A stretch of DNA of 64,000 nucleotides, from the IMG/VR virus record IMGVR_UViG_3300032323_000939, positions 1 through 64,000 of that record; one strand, written 5' to 3'. Position 1 is the stretch's first letter; each line of letters starts with the position of its first letter. Under the pieces are notes generated by a model. It was not told the origin of the DNA. It saw only the letters and a list, made by a program, of their open reading frames with translations, and did not search any database. The DNA comes from a virus. Positions 32,997 through 43,075 of the stretch are shown here, piece by piece. A program made the translations under genes and the position numbers.

Positions 32997-34552
32997 TACG
33001 CCTCACTAAGGTTTATGTTCTCTTCTTTAATGCGGAAAATTTCTCCAGCACTTCCAGTTAGAGTTGTAAGCCCACTGTCACCCTCTTCATGCAAGGCAGT
33101 AACATTAACGGTTTTTACTCCTGGTGCCTGTTGAAGAACAAACTCAATATCTACTGGATAGATTGTGTCTTGAAATTGCATTCCGTTATATCCAAATCCA
33201 GTAAGCAATGCTATTTTTAAGTTTTCCTCAACTTCAGCAACTGTGTACTGATCTAATTTTACGTATGAAAAAGTAATTACAACATCTACATAGGTAGGTG
33301 GTTGAATGGTAACTGTTGTTCCAATTAAAACCTTATCAGACAGTGTTTCCTCTACTTCTTCTTTTATTCTTTCATATTCAGCGGTAGGGTCTCCATTATC
33401 ATCTAACCCAGGAGCCAGGTCGGTATCTAACGCAGTCCTACTTGGGGCAATATAGACAGTAACTGATGTCCAGACAGCCGCTGTCGCATTTGCTTTCCCT
33501 ACCCCACTTGCTGATAGAGATAGATCTGAAAAATCTTTTAATGTTACCGCTCTATTTCCAGAGCGCAAAGAGGCAGGAGCAGCAATTCTAATTTGTTGAT
33601 CGCTCTCTGGATCAGATCCTCCAACACCAGTTGTAGCATTTGTAACTGTTACAGAACCTTGTAATGCTGTAAGTTGTGCCTCTGATAGCCCGTCAACATA
33701 GGTAATAGTATCTATGACACTTGCTACAATATTTCCAACAGTTCCTCCACCAATAATATATTTTGCTCTTATCTCTGAGAATGAAGTTGGAATAACTCCA
33801 GATACTCCATCACCAAAATTTATTGTGACGACGTTGTTTTCATCAACAAAGACCGTGTACACAAGATCAGTTGAACTGTAATCAATTAGATGCTGTACCT
33901 CAGTCCACTTAGAGTATATGTCGCCATCTTGAATGTAGATCTCAATTGATCCGTCTACCACTGGGGTTTCCCCTAATTCAAAAGACATATTAGGAGAACC
34001 ATTAGATGTGCCAATTAACTCTCCGTATGCATTTGTTCCCTCAGCAATTAGTGTCACTGATTGTCCATGAGAAGCACTGACCGTGTCTTCTCCAGGAACC
34101 TCATCTACAGCAGCAGGAATAGTTGCTTCTACGTTAGTTGTAAAGTAAAGGGTTTCAACAGTGTCGGCAGTCCTGACATCTCCAGCCACAACACTGCCTG
34201 CAGGTATTGTTACGGTTGCGTCAGATGCGTTAAAGAAAGTTACATCAACTGTTGCTTGTCTATAGCCAGCAGGAACATATCCATATGTCTGGGCAATATT
34301 TAAAAGGCTGTCTCTTTGCGTAGCGGTTTCAATAAACGCTTCATTTGCTGTTCTATCAATATAGAAAGAAACCATGTCTCCTAGATATGCAAACGCTTCA
34401 ACTAGAGCAACACCAAAGTCTGCTGGATCTGCTGCTGTCCAGTTTGGTACTCTCTCTTGGATACGAGTAATTAAGACCTCACGTAAAGAGTAATAATCTC
34501 TTCCTGTGTAATCAATAGAGATAGGGATATTTGATACAGGCGTTACTGTCAT
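32996..34552 (-). CDS. Baseplate wedge protein, J-like (gp6-like)
   Basis: The 518-residue protein starts with IDYTGRDYYSLREVLITRI and contains FGVALVEAFAYLGDMVSFYID near residue 50, the signature of phage baseplate J-like proteins. A beta-rich centre includes VVTINFGDGVSGVIP, and the C-terminus a typical two-strand domain (VDVVITFSYVKLDQ). It builds the ring of the baseplate with the gp25-like protein, which it overlaps by ATGA. Confidence 0.92.
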   Translation of the reverse strand: MTVTPVSNIPISIDYTGRDYYSLREVLITRIQERVPNWTAADPADFGVALVEAFAYLGDMVSFYIDRTANEAFIETATQRDSLLNIAQTYGYVPAGYRQATVDVTFFNASDATVTIPAGSVVAGDVRTADTVETLYFTTNVEATIPAAVDEVPGEDTVSASHGQSVTLIAEGTNAYGELIGTSNGSPNMSFELGETPVVDGSIEIYIQDGDIYSKWTEVQHLIDYSSTDLVYTVFVDENNVVTINFGDGVSGVIPTSFSEIRAKYIIGGGTVGNIVASVIDTITYVDGLSEAQLTALQGSVTVTNATTGVGGSDPESDQQIRIAAPASLRSGNRAVTLKDFSDLSLSASGVGKANATAAVWTSVTVYIAPSRTALDTDLAPGLDDNGDPTAEYERIKEEVEETLSDKVLIGTTVTIQPPTYVDVVITFSYVKLDQYTVAEVEENLKIALLTGFGYNGMQFQDTIYPVDIEFVLQQAPGVKTVNVTALHEEGDSGLTTLTGSAGEIFRIKEENINLSEA

Positions 34553-34950
34553 AACAACTCCTCATAAATTGGTTTAGCACCGTCAATAAGAACCAAACCA
34601 ACTATGGTGCTAACTACTTCGTTGTTTGGCAATCCGTATACGACCTCTATGTTCAAAACATTAGTGTACTCATCTGACGTTACATTAACTTTTTCTAGAG
34701 TAAGGAGTTGAAGTTGCTCTCCAAATGCCTTGTTAACTTCAGCCCTAATTTCTGCAACCGCAGACTCCTCAGAGTTAAATAGTGAGAATGGAATAATTGT
34801 GCCTAGAGTTGGGCGCATTACTCTCTCTCTTAAAGTTGTGCCTAAAACAGAACGAACTCTGTCAGCCCACAACTTAGATTGCTCTGTAGTAACTCCAACA
34901 GATCCATATGGATCAATAGAGAAAGGTAATGAGATAGAGGCTTCAGCCAT
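34549..34950 (-). CDS. gp25-like baseplate wedge protein
   Basis: The 133-residue protein belongs to the gp25/W family: LWADRVRSVLGTTLRERVMR and LGTIIPFSLFN (about 26-56), then VNVTSDEYTNVLNIEVVYGL. Family members share a lysozyme-like name but are structural wedge proteins linking tail tube, sheath and J-like protein. Length is typical. Confidence 0.9.
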   Translation of the reverse strand: MAEASISLPFSIDPYGSVGVTTEQSKLWADRVRSVLGTTLRERVMRPTLGTIIPFSLFNSEESAVAEIRAEVNKAFGEQLQLLTLEKVNVTSDEYTNVLNIEVVYGLPNNEVVSTIVGLVLIDGAKPIYEELL

Positions 34951-36206
34951 TATTTACCCTTCCATGTTCTTGGTGTTACTTTATACCCAACAATATTTTG
35001 ACTAACAATAGTTGTAGGAGCACTTAGTTTAGTCGAGGTTGGCTTCCTTTTGTTGGCGGTAACTAACTCTTTCTTTACATTCCTAACAGGAATTGAGCCA
35101 GCGGTTGAGGGCCTGTACGCACTCGGCTTATTTTTTCCAACGCCATCTGTTGCACAGGTAAATTCCACCTGATATCTACCATCAATATGGAGGAAGTGTT
35201 CAACTTGCTTTATAATCCAAAAGCCATCACTTGTATCTCCAGTGCCTCTAACCTCAATAGTTCTCCAAGGAGCAATTCTTGGGTCTCCTTGTCCAATTCC
35301 CTTTGCTGGTATAGATAGCCTTGCCATCTGTGCTCTCGCTTCAGATAGATACTTAGACATATCCTTACTTGCAATAACTGTAGATGTTTCAATACTAGAA
35401 AATAATGGTGCCTTTGTATTTTCTCTGAAGTTCTTTCCCACCGTATTAGGAGAAGAACTAGATTTATAGACTTTTCCAGAGATTGGGTCTACACCTCCAA
35501 CAGTATTACCTGTTCTAGAGTAGTCATTGGTCTCAATATAGTCTCCAATTTTAGGCTCAAACATATCTAGGGTTGGTGCATTGTAGACGCTCATAGGACT
35601 CTGTAGTGGGTTCTTAAAAGACATTACTGGGATAGTTGTCATAAATAAATTTACCATTTCATCTATTGGATGAAAGTGAAGTTCAGTTCCTATTACTTGA
35701 ACACCGTATCCGATGCGATTGGCTAACTCATTTAACTTTTCCCAATATGAATGACCAGCCAATGATTGTTGAGTAAACCGTATTGGACTAGGTGTTACGA
35801 ACGGCTTTAGTTTTACTCTTTTAGCAATGTCTAATGCAATATCAGATGCGGTTTTATTTATCCAGATCTTAGAGGTTCTTTCTTTTAAGGGATATGAAGC
35901 ACCAATAACCGTAACCTTGATTCCCCGCTCAATCTTTTGAACTGTTGGATAAGAAACATCAACAGCATACCCATAAAACTTCTCAGACATTTTGTCATTA
36001 CTCCAAAGAATTTCTACAGGAACTCCTGTTTTCAAACCTCTAATGATGGCTGAACTAATTCTTGAATAGTATAATTCAACTATATCGTGTTTCCCTATTT
36101 CTTGATTTATAGTAATACTACGGACAGGTAGGTTTACTCCAGGAAAATCTGGATAAGTTACTTTAAAAGAACTTCCAAATCTATTTTGACGTAAAGGATC
36201 ACGCAT
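34950..36206 (-). CDS. Baseplate hub protein (gpD/gp27-like)
   Basis: The 418-residue protein has the late-control D/VgrG-type first half: strands around VELYYSRISSAIIRGLKTG and VKVTVIGASYPLKER, then the DIALDIAKRVKLKPFV helix and HSYWEKLNELANRIGYGV. It forms the hub below the tube on which the spike sits. C-terminal residues from about 360 are Lys/Thr-rich and flexible. It overlaps the LysM gene by eight bases. Confidence 0.82.
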   Translation of the reverse strand: MRDPLRQNRFGSSFKVTYPDFPGVNLPVRSITINQEIGKHDIVELYYSRISSAIIRGLKTGVPVEILWSNDKMSEKFYGYAVDVSYPTVQKIERGIKVTVIGASYPLKERTSKIWINKTASDIALDIAKRVKLKPFVTPSPIRFTQQSLAGHSYWEKLNELANRIGYGVQVIGTELHFHPIDEMVNLFMTTIPVMSFKNPLQSPMSVYNAPTLDMFEPKIGDYIETNDYSRTGNTVGGVDPISGKVYKSSSSPNTVGKNFRENTKAPLFSSIETSTVIASKDMSKYLSEARAQMARLSIPAKGIGQGDPRIAPWRTIEVRGTGDTSDGFWIIKQVEHFLHIDGRYQVEFTCATDGVGKNKPSAYRPSTAGSIPVRNVKKELVTANKRKPTSTKLSAPTTIVSQNIVGYKVTPRTWKGK

Positions 36207-36474
36207 CTGGAATTCTTAACTGTGTGCCAGCAGGAATACTGGTTGGATCTAGTATCTCTGGATTAATGTCTAATATTTCCCACCACATCGACGGATCACC
36301 CAGGTATCTTGATGCTAGGTTATCTAGCCGATCTGTTTCTGTAAATTCATATATAAAGAAAGACTGGACATAAGTTGGTTGCTCTCTAAATACGGATAAG
36401 TCATACTGTCTTTTACGAGCATTCCACGCCTTAAAGATACGGCCATCTGCATAACGACTGTCTAAAAATATCAT
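36199..36474 (-). CDS. LysM-domain tail protein
   Basis: Residues about 42-90 form a LysM domain: FTETDRLDNLASRYLGDPSM, then WWEILDINPEIL and IPAGTQLRIP. In contractile tails small LysM proteins (gpX or gp53-like) sit at the hub/tube junction, and their position here between the CIS-tube-like and hub genes is standard. Confidence 0.9.
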   Translation of the reverse strand: MIFLDSRYADGRIFKAWNARKRQYDLSVFREQPTYVQSFFIYEFTETDRLDNLASRYLGDPSMWWEILDINPEILDPTSIPAGTQLRIPDA

Positions 36475-36481
36475 TGTCTAG

Positions 36482-37837
36482 TTACTCCTCTGTCGCTGAA
36501 TCGTAGAATCGGTGGCACGTTATATCCACAGAAGAAATAATTGGAACCATTCTGTCGTTGAATATTAAGTGCTTAACTTCTAAAGAACCAATTCTTACTA
36601 AGTATCTAAGGCCATCTCCTAAATGAAGTTCTATAGGCAATCCGTTTAACCAACCCTTATCTGCTGTCCTACCATTTAATCCAGAATCATATGTAGAGTT
36701 TAATCCCATAAGTGTTTTGAACAGGTACTCCATGTCGTACATGGTTCCTCTTCTATAGATTTCCTGTAAGTCACTAGTAGCAACAGTAAACGGATATGGG
36801 TCTTTAACTCCCGCTATTAACCCATTTGAGTTTAAGTAAGACATATCATTTGTTCTATTTAAAAGCACAGTAAAAGAGATAGTGCTGTTTAATAAACCTA
36901 AACTTACTGGAGTAGATTTGTCTAGTCCGCTTTGCACAACTTCCCAGTTAACACCAGTTGCAATACCCCAAGTCATACCAACTTCTTTAGGGTTGTATAA
37001 AAATTTAAAGCCGTATAACTGGTCATCGTAATCTGCTTGTCTTCCAGTAGTAGATCCGTACAAACTTGTTAAAAATGCTCTACTCATTTGAATAGTGCCT
37101 TTTGCGCCAGTAACTCCCTTCCAAGCATTTTCTGCTCTCTCGTAATTACCTGGATCAGAAATTGTTCTTAAAGTATTTTGTTGTTGTGGGCTTGCATTAA
37201 CTACAGATGTACCATCTGCATTGGTTACTGTAATGCCAGGAGTTAGATACGAAGTTCTAGTCATTGGAGCGTTGTACTTATATACAACTGGTGCAGGCGC
37301 AGCGTTCTTTACTACAGGTGAACCAGACGGCTTCTTTGTTGTTTTTTTAGTGGTTTTAGTTTCTTTACTAACCTTTACTTGATCTTTAGCATCTTTTGTA
37401 GCGCCCTCAATAATTGTTTTTTGAATTGATAGTCTTGTATTGTAAGCATTTGTGTATGCGGTAGTTAATGAGTTTACTTGAGCCTGTAATGGAGATACGT
37501 TTAATCCAAAATAAGCATTGATAGCGTTCTGTTCACCTACAGTAATGGTGGTGCCTCCAGGAGATCCTGGTTGTATAGCAGCAACCTTTAAATTATCAAG
37601 TTCTGTTTTTGCTGTTGCTAAAAGTTTTTCTGCAGAAAGTTTCTGTGCTTTAAAAGAGTTCTCAACTTGTACAATATACTGAAGTCGTTGCTGAGTTTTT
37701 GCTCGTGCCGCTGCGGCAGCCTTTACTTCTTTTTCTTTTGCTCTTGCATTTGCTTGAGCCTCAAGTTGAGCCGCATAGGCTGCGCCAATGTTTGCTGGTC
37801 TAGAAAATGCATTAGGATTTCCGTGTTCGCCAGCCAT
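36482..37837 (-). CDS. Tail hub/tube-initiator protein (CIS-tube-like) with N-terminal helical extension
   Basis: Residues 1-160 are an Ala/Lys/Gln-rich helical coiled-coil region and 160-200 a basic Thr/Lys linker. From about 265 the FLYNPKEVGMTW segment starts a domain like the contractile-injection-system tube-associated proteins (Afp7/gp48-54-like), continuing with ISFTVLLNRTNDMSYL and VDITCHRFYDS. It probably connects hub and tube. The long N-terminal extension is unusual. Assigned by position and motif. Confidence 0.7.
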   Translation of the reverse strand: MAGEHGNPNAFSRPANIGAAYAAQLEAQANARAKEKEVKAAAAARAKTQQRLQYIVQVENSFKAQKLSAEKLLATAKTELDNLKVAAIQPGSPGGTTITVGEQNAINAYFGLNVSPLQAQVNSLTTAYTNAYNTRLSIQKTIIEGATKDAKDQVKVSKETKTTKKTTKKPSGSPVVKNAAPAPVVYKYNAPMTRTSYLTPGITVTNADGTSVVNASPQQQNTLRTISDPGNYERAENAWKGVTGAKGTIQMSRAFLTSLYGSTTGRQADYDDQLYGFKFLYNPKEVGMTWGIATGVNWEVVQSGLDKSTPVSLGLLNSTISFTVLLNRTNDMSYLNSNGLIAGVKDPYPFTVATSDLQEIYRRGTMYDMEYLFKTLMGLNSTYDSGLNGRTADKGWLNGLPIELHLGDGLRYLVRIGSLEVKHLIFNDRMVPIISSVDITCHRFYDSATEE

Positions 37838-39915
37838 TATTTACTCCCAACTGTATTAAGTGCTCTATCTTTTAACAGGATGTCTCTTACTCTCTTTGCA
37901 AAGGCAATTGCTTCTGCATCAGATGCCTTATCAATTGTTAAAGTAATGTTCACTGTTTGTCCGCTACCCATTGGTGCATTACTACCAGTGTTATTAGCAC
38001 TATAACCTGGGATAGTTGTTCCCCAAGGAGAAGCGTTTACTGCGCCAAGGACTGCGGCAGTACTTGTTCCTTGTTTTAATGCTGCAAGGATATTACTGTA
38101 TCTTCCATTTTGCAGCGTTTGAACAGTTGCAGATAATCCAGCATCATAACTTGCGTATTTTTGTACGCCAACAGAGTTCATACTTCCAGTTGAACCGCTT
38201 GTCCTTAACGTAGTGTTTAATGGATTAAACATCGCACTGTTTATACCAAGACCAGTTGACTTACCGCCACCGCCACCTTCAAACTTCATCCAAGTAGTCA
38301 TAGCAGCAATATTGCTATCGGTTATTGGCGCATTAATTCTAGATAATAAATCAGTTGCAAATTGTGTCTCTGTTGCATTTCCACTTATTACTGGTGCATT
38401 CTTTGTTGAGGTCATTGATTGAACTGCTTTTGTTCCAAGATAACCTAGACCTGTAAGAACTCCACCAGCAATTGCACCTGGTACAGCACCAACACCACCA
38501 GCAAATGAACCAGCAATACCACCAGCAGCAGCGCCAATACCAACACTACTTAAGAATCCCTGACCACTAGCAGCACCTACAACGCCTCCAACAATAGGTA
38601 CGGCTCTTCCAAGAGCCATTGCACCACCTCTAACAGCAACACCTCCCGCTGTTTGTGCAGCAGTCTGTGCAACTGTTGTAGCAGCCACTTGTCCAGCACC
38701 TCTAGCCGCCATTGCGATCCCTGCTTTAGCCAACGCTGCACGAGCACCAGCAGCAACGGCAATTGTGCCTGCTGCTCCAGCAATACCGCCAAGCACTCCG
38801 CTTACACCAGCGCCAGGACCTGAACTTGAGAATGCTTGTAACGCACCTTTTAATTCAAAAAATTTATCAGGCAATCCCTCTAATGATTTATTTAATTTTG
38901 TTATTAAATCTGCTGCGCCACCAAGACCACGCAGTTGTGCCTCTGTTCCACGTTCCATTAAAGATGTTGCCGAAGTATTCATCTGGTAAATACCCATACT
39001 TGGGTTATCAGCACCAGACATGTTTGCTAAATCAAAGCCCTGTCCTTGACTAAAGGCGGTGAATGCCCTAACCATTAATTCTTTTTGATTTGTATCAAAT
39101 CCTAGGTTTGTAAGTTCAGCACCAGCAAAGCCCTCTCGAACTGAGACCGCAATATCTCTCGCAGTTAATCCTTGTTGATTTCTAAATAAACGTCTGTAAA
39201 GTTGTCTAGCAATATCTTCAGTACTTCTAATTTCTCCAGTCTTTGTATTGATTGTACTTATACCTAATTGATAAAGATTCCCACCCATTGCTCCAGTGTG
39301 TAATCCACCAATTGCTGCAGCCGCAGTTGCATTAGGCATATTAAATCCACGAGCAGCGCCACCAACTTCTCCCATAGCCTGAGTGAATGACGCTGTTCCA
39401 GGAAGTATGTTGTAACCCTGAGCAAGCATTGCAGCGGCTGCTGCATCTTCTCCCATGCCAGTAATGCCACCCCTAAGAGCACCAAATGTTGCTGCTGCTA
39501 AGCCAGCACGAGTCATTCCTGGTGCACGAGTGGCTGCTCCATAGAAACCAGAAGCACGAGATACAGTCATTCCTAAATCTGGAAGTGCGGCATAAGCACC
39601 GCCTGCAAGACCTAAGCCAAGTTGAATACCACCAATAGTCGCTGCGCCAGTTTTAGAGTATGCCCAAGGCATAGCATTTTGAGCACCACCAGTAGTTGAG
39701 GAGAAGGTGGCATTACTTGTTCCCAAGTTCATGCCAGGGCTTTGTCCCATGTTCATACCTAGGACCTGTTTTACACTGCCAAGAGTTGTACCAGCAAGGC
39801 CAGTTACTTTTTTTAAACCTTCGACAAGTTTATCTACTTGAGAGTTTAAACCCTTTAAACCTTTTTCAACATTGGAAATAGAACTAACGGGATCGTTATT
39901 GCCAATACTAACCAT
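37837..39915 (-). CDS. Tape measure protein with C-terminal lysozyme-like region
   Basis: The ATG at 39913..39915 has GGAG six bases upstream and is preferred over 39930. The 692-residue protein has an N-terminal helical region, a long Ala/Gly-rich hydrophobic stretch (about 370-510) typical of tape measures that enter the membrane, and a domain about 525-635 with MKFEGGGGGKSTGLGINSAM, FNPLNTT, and KYASYDAGLSATVQTLQNG. The last resembles muramidase-like domains that cut peptidoglycan during DNA entry. Tape measures often carry such domains; the enzyme activity is unproven. Confidence 0.85.
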   Translation of the reverse strand: MVSIGNNDPVSSISNVEKGLKGLNSQVDKLVEGLKKVTGLAGTTLGSVKQVLGMNMGQSPGMNLGTSNATFSSTTGGAQNAMPWAYSKTGAATIGGIQLGLGLAGGAYAALPDLGMTVSRASGFYGAATRAPGMTRAGLAAATFGALRGGITGMGEDAAAAAMLAQGYNILPGTASFTQAMGEVGGAARGFNMPNATAAAAIGGLHTGAMGGNLYQLGISTINTKTGEIRSTEDIARQLYRRLFRNQQGLTARDIAVSVREGFAGAELTNLGFDTNQKELMVRAFTAFSQGQGFDLANMSGADNPSMGIYQMNTSATSLMERGTEAQLRGLGGAADLITKLNKSLEGLPDKFFELKGALQAFSSSGPGAGVSGVLGGIAGAAGTIAVAAGARAALAKAGIAMAARGAGQVAATTVAQTAAQTAGGVAVRGGAMALGRAVPIVGGVVGAASGQGFLSSVGIGAAAGGIAGSFAGGVGAVPGAIAGGVLTGLGYLGTKAVQSMTSTKNAPVISGNATETQFATDLLSRINAPITDSNIAAMTTWMKFEGGGGGKSTGLGINSAMFNPLNTTLRTSGSTGSMNSVGVQKYASYDAGLSATVQTLQNGRYSNILAALKQGTSTAAVLGAVNASPWGTTIPGYSANNTGSNAPMGSGQTVNITLTIDKASDAEAIAFAKRVRDILLKDRALNTVGSK

Positions 39916-40051
39916 CAGTACTCCTTCCATATCTATTCTTGGCTATCTCTAACCAGTTATTTCTTTCTCTTTTAGACAAAATCTTTATGTCTTCTAGAGT
40001 CCAACCTTCGTACAAGTGCGTTAATGCTGCCCACTCAGAGAATAGGCGCAT
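39908..40051 (-). CDS. Short ORF between tail chaperone and tape measure (47 aa)
   Basis: Read from the DNA: ATG 40051 to TAG 39908, overlapping the tape-measure start by eight bases. The product (LFSEWAALTHLYEGWTLEDI then KILSKRERNNWLEIAKNRYG) is a helical small protein. Position matches the second tail-assembly chaperone of many phages, which is often made by frameshift from the gene before. The frame stays open upstream past the chaperone stop, in +1 relation, so a fusion is conceivable; no clear slippery site is seen. Confidence 0.65.
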   Translation of the reverse strand: MRLFSEWAALTHLYEGWTLEDIKILSKRERNNWLEIAKNRYGRSTDG

Positions 40052-40064
40052 GTAGTGCGTTACG

Positions 40065-40874
40065 CTAGAACCGAAATAATGATCCTAAATTAATAGGAAC
40101 CAGTACCTCACTTTCACAATTTGGACATGTAACAGTGACGTCGTCAAATTGTGGACCTGGCGCTCTGTGGTTTATTTCATCGATAATTGCTCTGCGATCT
40201 GAAACACTAAGTGTTTGAACCTGTGCCTTGCTAAACACTGGAGACTCGCCAATTCTAACAACGGTATTTTCTAAAATAATTGTGCTTAATTCGGCAGATG
40301 TCTTTTCCATATTATTAATCATTTCTTTTTGAACAACTCCATTTGGCAGTTTTACAACGTACTCAACAGACTTGCCCTTTACAGTAAAGACACGATCATT
40401 AACTGGATCAGTTAATACCTTAAACTTTATATCTGTATCAATATCTACCTGAACAATCTTTTGATCAGAGCAGCCATTACAGTAAGCAGGTACTTCAACC
40501 TTTTGACCAAATGTATTCTTTAAAATCCCAAGTAAAATTGCATCTCTATCACCAATTAATAACTGGTCTAGTAGGCGTTCATCCGCTTGTTCATCTCCAA
40601 CCTTGACCGTTCCACGGTTAAGAATTGTCATGATTGCTTTTCCTAAATTTGTTGCTTTTGATATTGCCTCTTCATCTCTACCGTTAAGTTCACGAACTTC
40701 AACAGTTTTGATAACCTCCCCAGCGGCGTTTATATAGCCACCAGGAAGGTTTACAGTTGTGTCCGAAGGAAGGACAATATCTGGAGCAAGTTCCTTTGGC
40801 TCTTCTTTTAGAGCCTTTGTTAAGAGTTCGTTTGCCAATGCGGGATTAGCCGCTGCATTAATTGTGTTCGACAT
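40065..40874 (-). CDS. Tail assembly chaperone / T4-type baseplate hub assembly protein with zinc cysteines
   Basis: The 269-residue protein begins with a disordered part and continues with VNLPGGYINAAGEVIKTVEV and RELNGRDEEAISK, the pattern of the T4-like baseplate/tail assembly chaperones (gp26/gp51 type). It has YCNGC near residue 132 and TCPNC near 251, two pairs that could form one zinc site. It lies directly upstream of the tape measure, as expected for the chaperone that coats it. The C-terminus ends LGSLFRF. Confidence 0.78.
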   Translation of the reverse strand: MSNTINAAANPALANELLTKALKEEPKELAPDIVLPSDTTVNLPGGYINAAGEVIKTVEVRELNGRDEEAISKATNLGKAIMTILNRGTVKVGDEQADERLLDQLLIGDRDAILLGILKNTFGQKVEVPAYCNGCSDQKIVQVDIDTDIKFKVLTDPVNDRVFTVKGKSVEYVVKLPNGVVQKEMINNMEKTSAELSTIILENTVVRIGESPVFSKAQVQTLSVSDRRAIIDEINHRAPGPQFDDVTVTCPNCESEVLVPINLGSLFRF

Positions 40875-40891
40875 TATTTTCCTTTGTTAGA

Positions 40892-41521
40892 TTATGCTGG
40901 GAATGCTGCTGCTGAAGTAGTTAAGTTTGTTGCCCAGTTAACATCAAAGCCCTCATGGACTAGTGTCATTTGTTCAACAAACAGAGCGTTGTCTCCAGCA
41001 TTTAGATCAGAGTATGCCACAGAAGTTGGCCAGCAGTTATACACGTTAAAGCGCATCGCTACGTGGTCTGTGTCTGCTGGAGTATTACTGTCTGGAGTAG
41101 AACCTGGAATTGGGTGAGACAAAACTGCAATCTCTAGTTCGCAACGGAAATTCTCACCACGAGCACGGGTTGAACCTCCACCTTGAACTGTTGCAAACAA
41201 GTTTCTCATCCACTCCCAGTTTTGATTTGTTCCAAGAATTACACCACGTTGCAGTGTGATAGGAGCAAATGTAGTTTGTCCTGGAATCTGGTGAACGGTT
41301 GTGTTGTATCCACCTTCACGGTAAGGAATAGAGTCTGTTGTAACAGCCATTCCTGATATAGATGTAAAGCCTAGAGTTGCAGTTCCCAAGTTCTTTGTTG
41401 CAGTACTTGTAGCCGCAGCACCAGTTGCTGTACTTGTTAATGGTTTAAACGTAACTAAAAATCTAAAGTTACGTAATGGATCGGTAATTAATGATGACCG
41501 ATTGTTAATGATTGTAGGCAT
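40892..41521 (-). CDS. Tail tube protein
   Basis: The 209-residue protein has the gp19-like pattern: DPLRNFRFLVTFKPL at the start, FTSISGMAVTTDSIPYREGG and ITLQRGVILG in the middle, and the C-terminal VEQMTLVHEGFDVNW. It forms the inner tube that the sheath drives through the envelope. It starts at ATG 41521 with GAAGGAG upstream and follows the sheath. Confidence 0.92.
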   Translation of the reverse strand: MPTIINNRSSLITDPLRNFRFLVTFKPLTSTATGAAATSTATKNLGTATLGFTSISGMAVTTDSIPYREGGYNTTVHQIPGQTTFAPITLQRGVILGTNQNWEWMRNLFATVQGGGSTRARGENFRCELEIAVLSHPIPGSTPDSNTPADTDHVAMRFNVYNCWPTSVAYSDLNAGDNALFVEQMTLVHEGFDVNWATNLTTSAAAFPA

Positions 41522-41541
41522 TTATTTATTTCTCCTTCGGA

Positions 41542-43044
41542 TTAGTTCAAAGTCTTTTGACTTAGATCGATGACAATGAACTCTGCTGGGTATTGAAGAG
41601 CAACACCAACCTCTATGTGTACTTCTCCATTTGCAATTTGTTGTGCGTTATTGTTTTCATTATCGCACTTTACAAAGTAAGCCTGTGAAGCAGTTGCTCC
41701 ACGAAGACCGCCTTGATTACGGTATTCATTTAAGAATGAACCAAGACTTGTACGAATCTGTGCCCATAGACGCTCATCGTTATTTTCAAAGATTGCGAAT
41801 TCAGTAAGATTCTGTAGTTGCTTACGGATGTAGATTAATGAACGACGCATGTTTACATACTTGTTAGCAGTTCCATCTTGCTTCAAAGTACGAGCACCCA
41901 TCACTGAAAGACCAGCACCAGGAATCTGGCGAATTGGGTTTACTGGTGATGTGCTTGCGTTCATTGTGTCTAACTCAGTAGATGTGAATGACTTCTCAAC
42001 TGCAACAACTCCTAGTAATGAGGTTGTAATACCAGCAGGGGCTTTGAATACGCCTCTGTTAGCATCAGTTGTTAAGTACAAGCCAGTTACTGCACCTGCT
42101 GGGCCAATCTTACGAAGAGCGCCAGTTCCACGGCCAATTGGATCAGCAATGAAAACAGGTGGGTAGTAGACAGCGGCATGACTTGAGTCAGTTAAACTTC
42201 CCGCAAATGAAACAGCGTTAGCCACTGTTAAATCTGGATCAGTGTCAATAACTACAAATCCTTCATTGCTTTCAGCCCAAGATGTAGCAGCGTCAAATAC
42301 TGAAACTGTTCCAGAGGCTAGTGCGTTTGCTGCTGGTATAAACAGAACTAGTGCACGGTTTAAAGAGGATAGTCTTTCAAATACAGAAGAAGCAGTTCCC
42401 TTGTAAGCAGTGTAGTCAGTAGATGCTGTTGCAGTTCCATTAGATCCACCAGTTAGTGGATAGGTTGCTGAAACAATTGTTCCTGAAGTAGACGCACTGA
42501 TAGAGATGTTTGGTGAAACTAAGTTAATAACAGTCTCAGCAAAATCACTTGATGTTGGATCGTTAAATACAACATTCTCATAACGCTCCAGAAGAACGTC
42601 ATCAGTAATATCATTAGCAACACCTGACTCTTTGTAAAGAGTGAGTGTGTATGTGCTTGCAACACTACCTGCAGACACAACAACACGAAGGGTGTTGCCA
42701 TCTGTTCCTGCATTCTTTGAGGTTACAGTTGCAACTACTGCGCTTCCAGAAGTTAATAGATCTACTGAAGCAGCATCTGCATCACTTGCTAGTAGGCGTT
42801 GAACATATAGTTCACGTCCGCCATTAGCAAAGAAAGAGCCAACTTGGAAGGTGGCTGGATAGGAAGCGTTGTAGCCTCCAAAATTCTTAGTAAATTCATA
42901 CCAAGATGTAACAAGCGTTACTGATTCTGGGCCTTGTGCAAAAGGTGCAACAACTGCGCCAGCAGCATTTGCAGTAACTCCTGTTGGGAGTACTGCGGGT
43001 AGAAGGCGTTCACTGATGTAAACACCTGGACGGCTGTAAGCCAT
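41542..43044 (-). CDS. Tail sheath protein
   Basis: The 500-residue protein starts AYSRPGVYISERLLP, the normal opening of contractile sheath proteins, and ends with the conserved domain GLRGATASQAYFVKCDNENN and EVGVALQYPAEFIVIDL. Central beta domains (about 100-350) vary between phages. It shows that the virion is a myovirus. A good site, AGGAG, precedes ATG 43044. Confidence 0.95.
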   Translation of the reverse strand: MAYSRPGVYISERLLPAVLPTGVTANAAGAVVAPFAQGPESVTLVTSWYEFTKNFGGYNASYPATFQVGSFFANGGRELYVQRLLASDADAASVDLLTSGSAVVATVTSKNAGTDGNTLRVVVSAGSVASTYTLTLYKESGVANDITDDVLLERYENVVFNDPTSSDFAETVINLVSPNISISASTSGTIVSATYPLTGGSNGTATASTDYTAYKGTASSVFERLSSLNRALVLFIPAANALASGTVSVFDAATSWAESNEGFVVIDTDPDLTVANAVSFAGSLTDSSHAAVYYPPVFIADPIGRGTGALRKIGPAGAVTGLYLTTDANRGVFKAPAGITTSLLGVVAVEKSFTSTELDTMNASTSPVNPIRQIPGAGLSVMGARTLKQDGTANKYVNMRRSLIYIRKQLQNLTEFAIFENNDERLWAQIRTSLGSFLNEYRNQGGLRGATASQAYFVKCDNENNNAQQIANGEVHIEVGVALQYPAEFIVIDLSQKTLN

Positions 43045-43075
43045 GATTTCTCCTAACTAGATTGGTATGGGTTCC

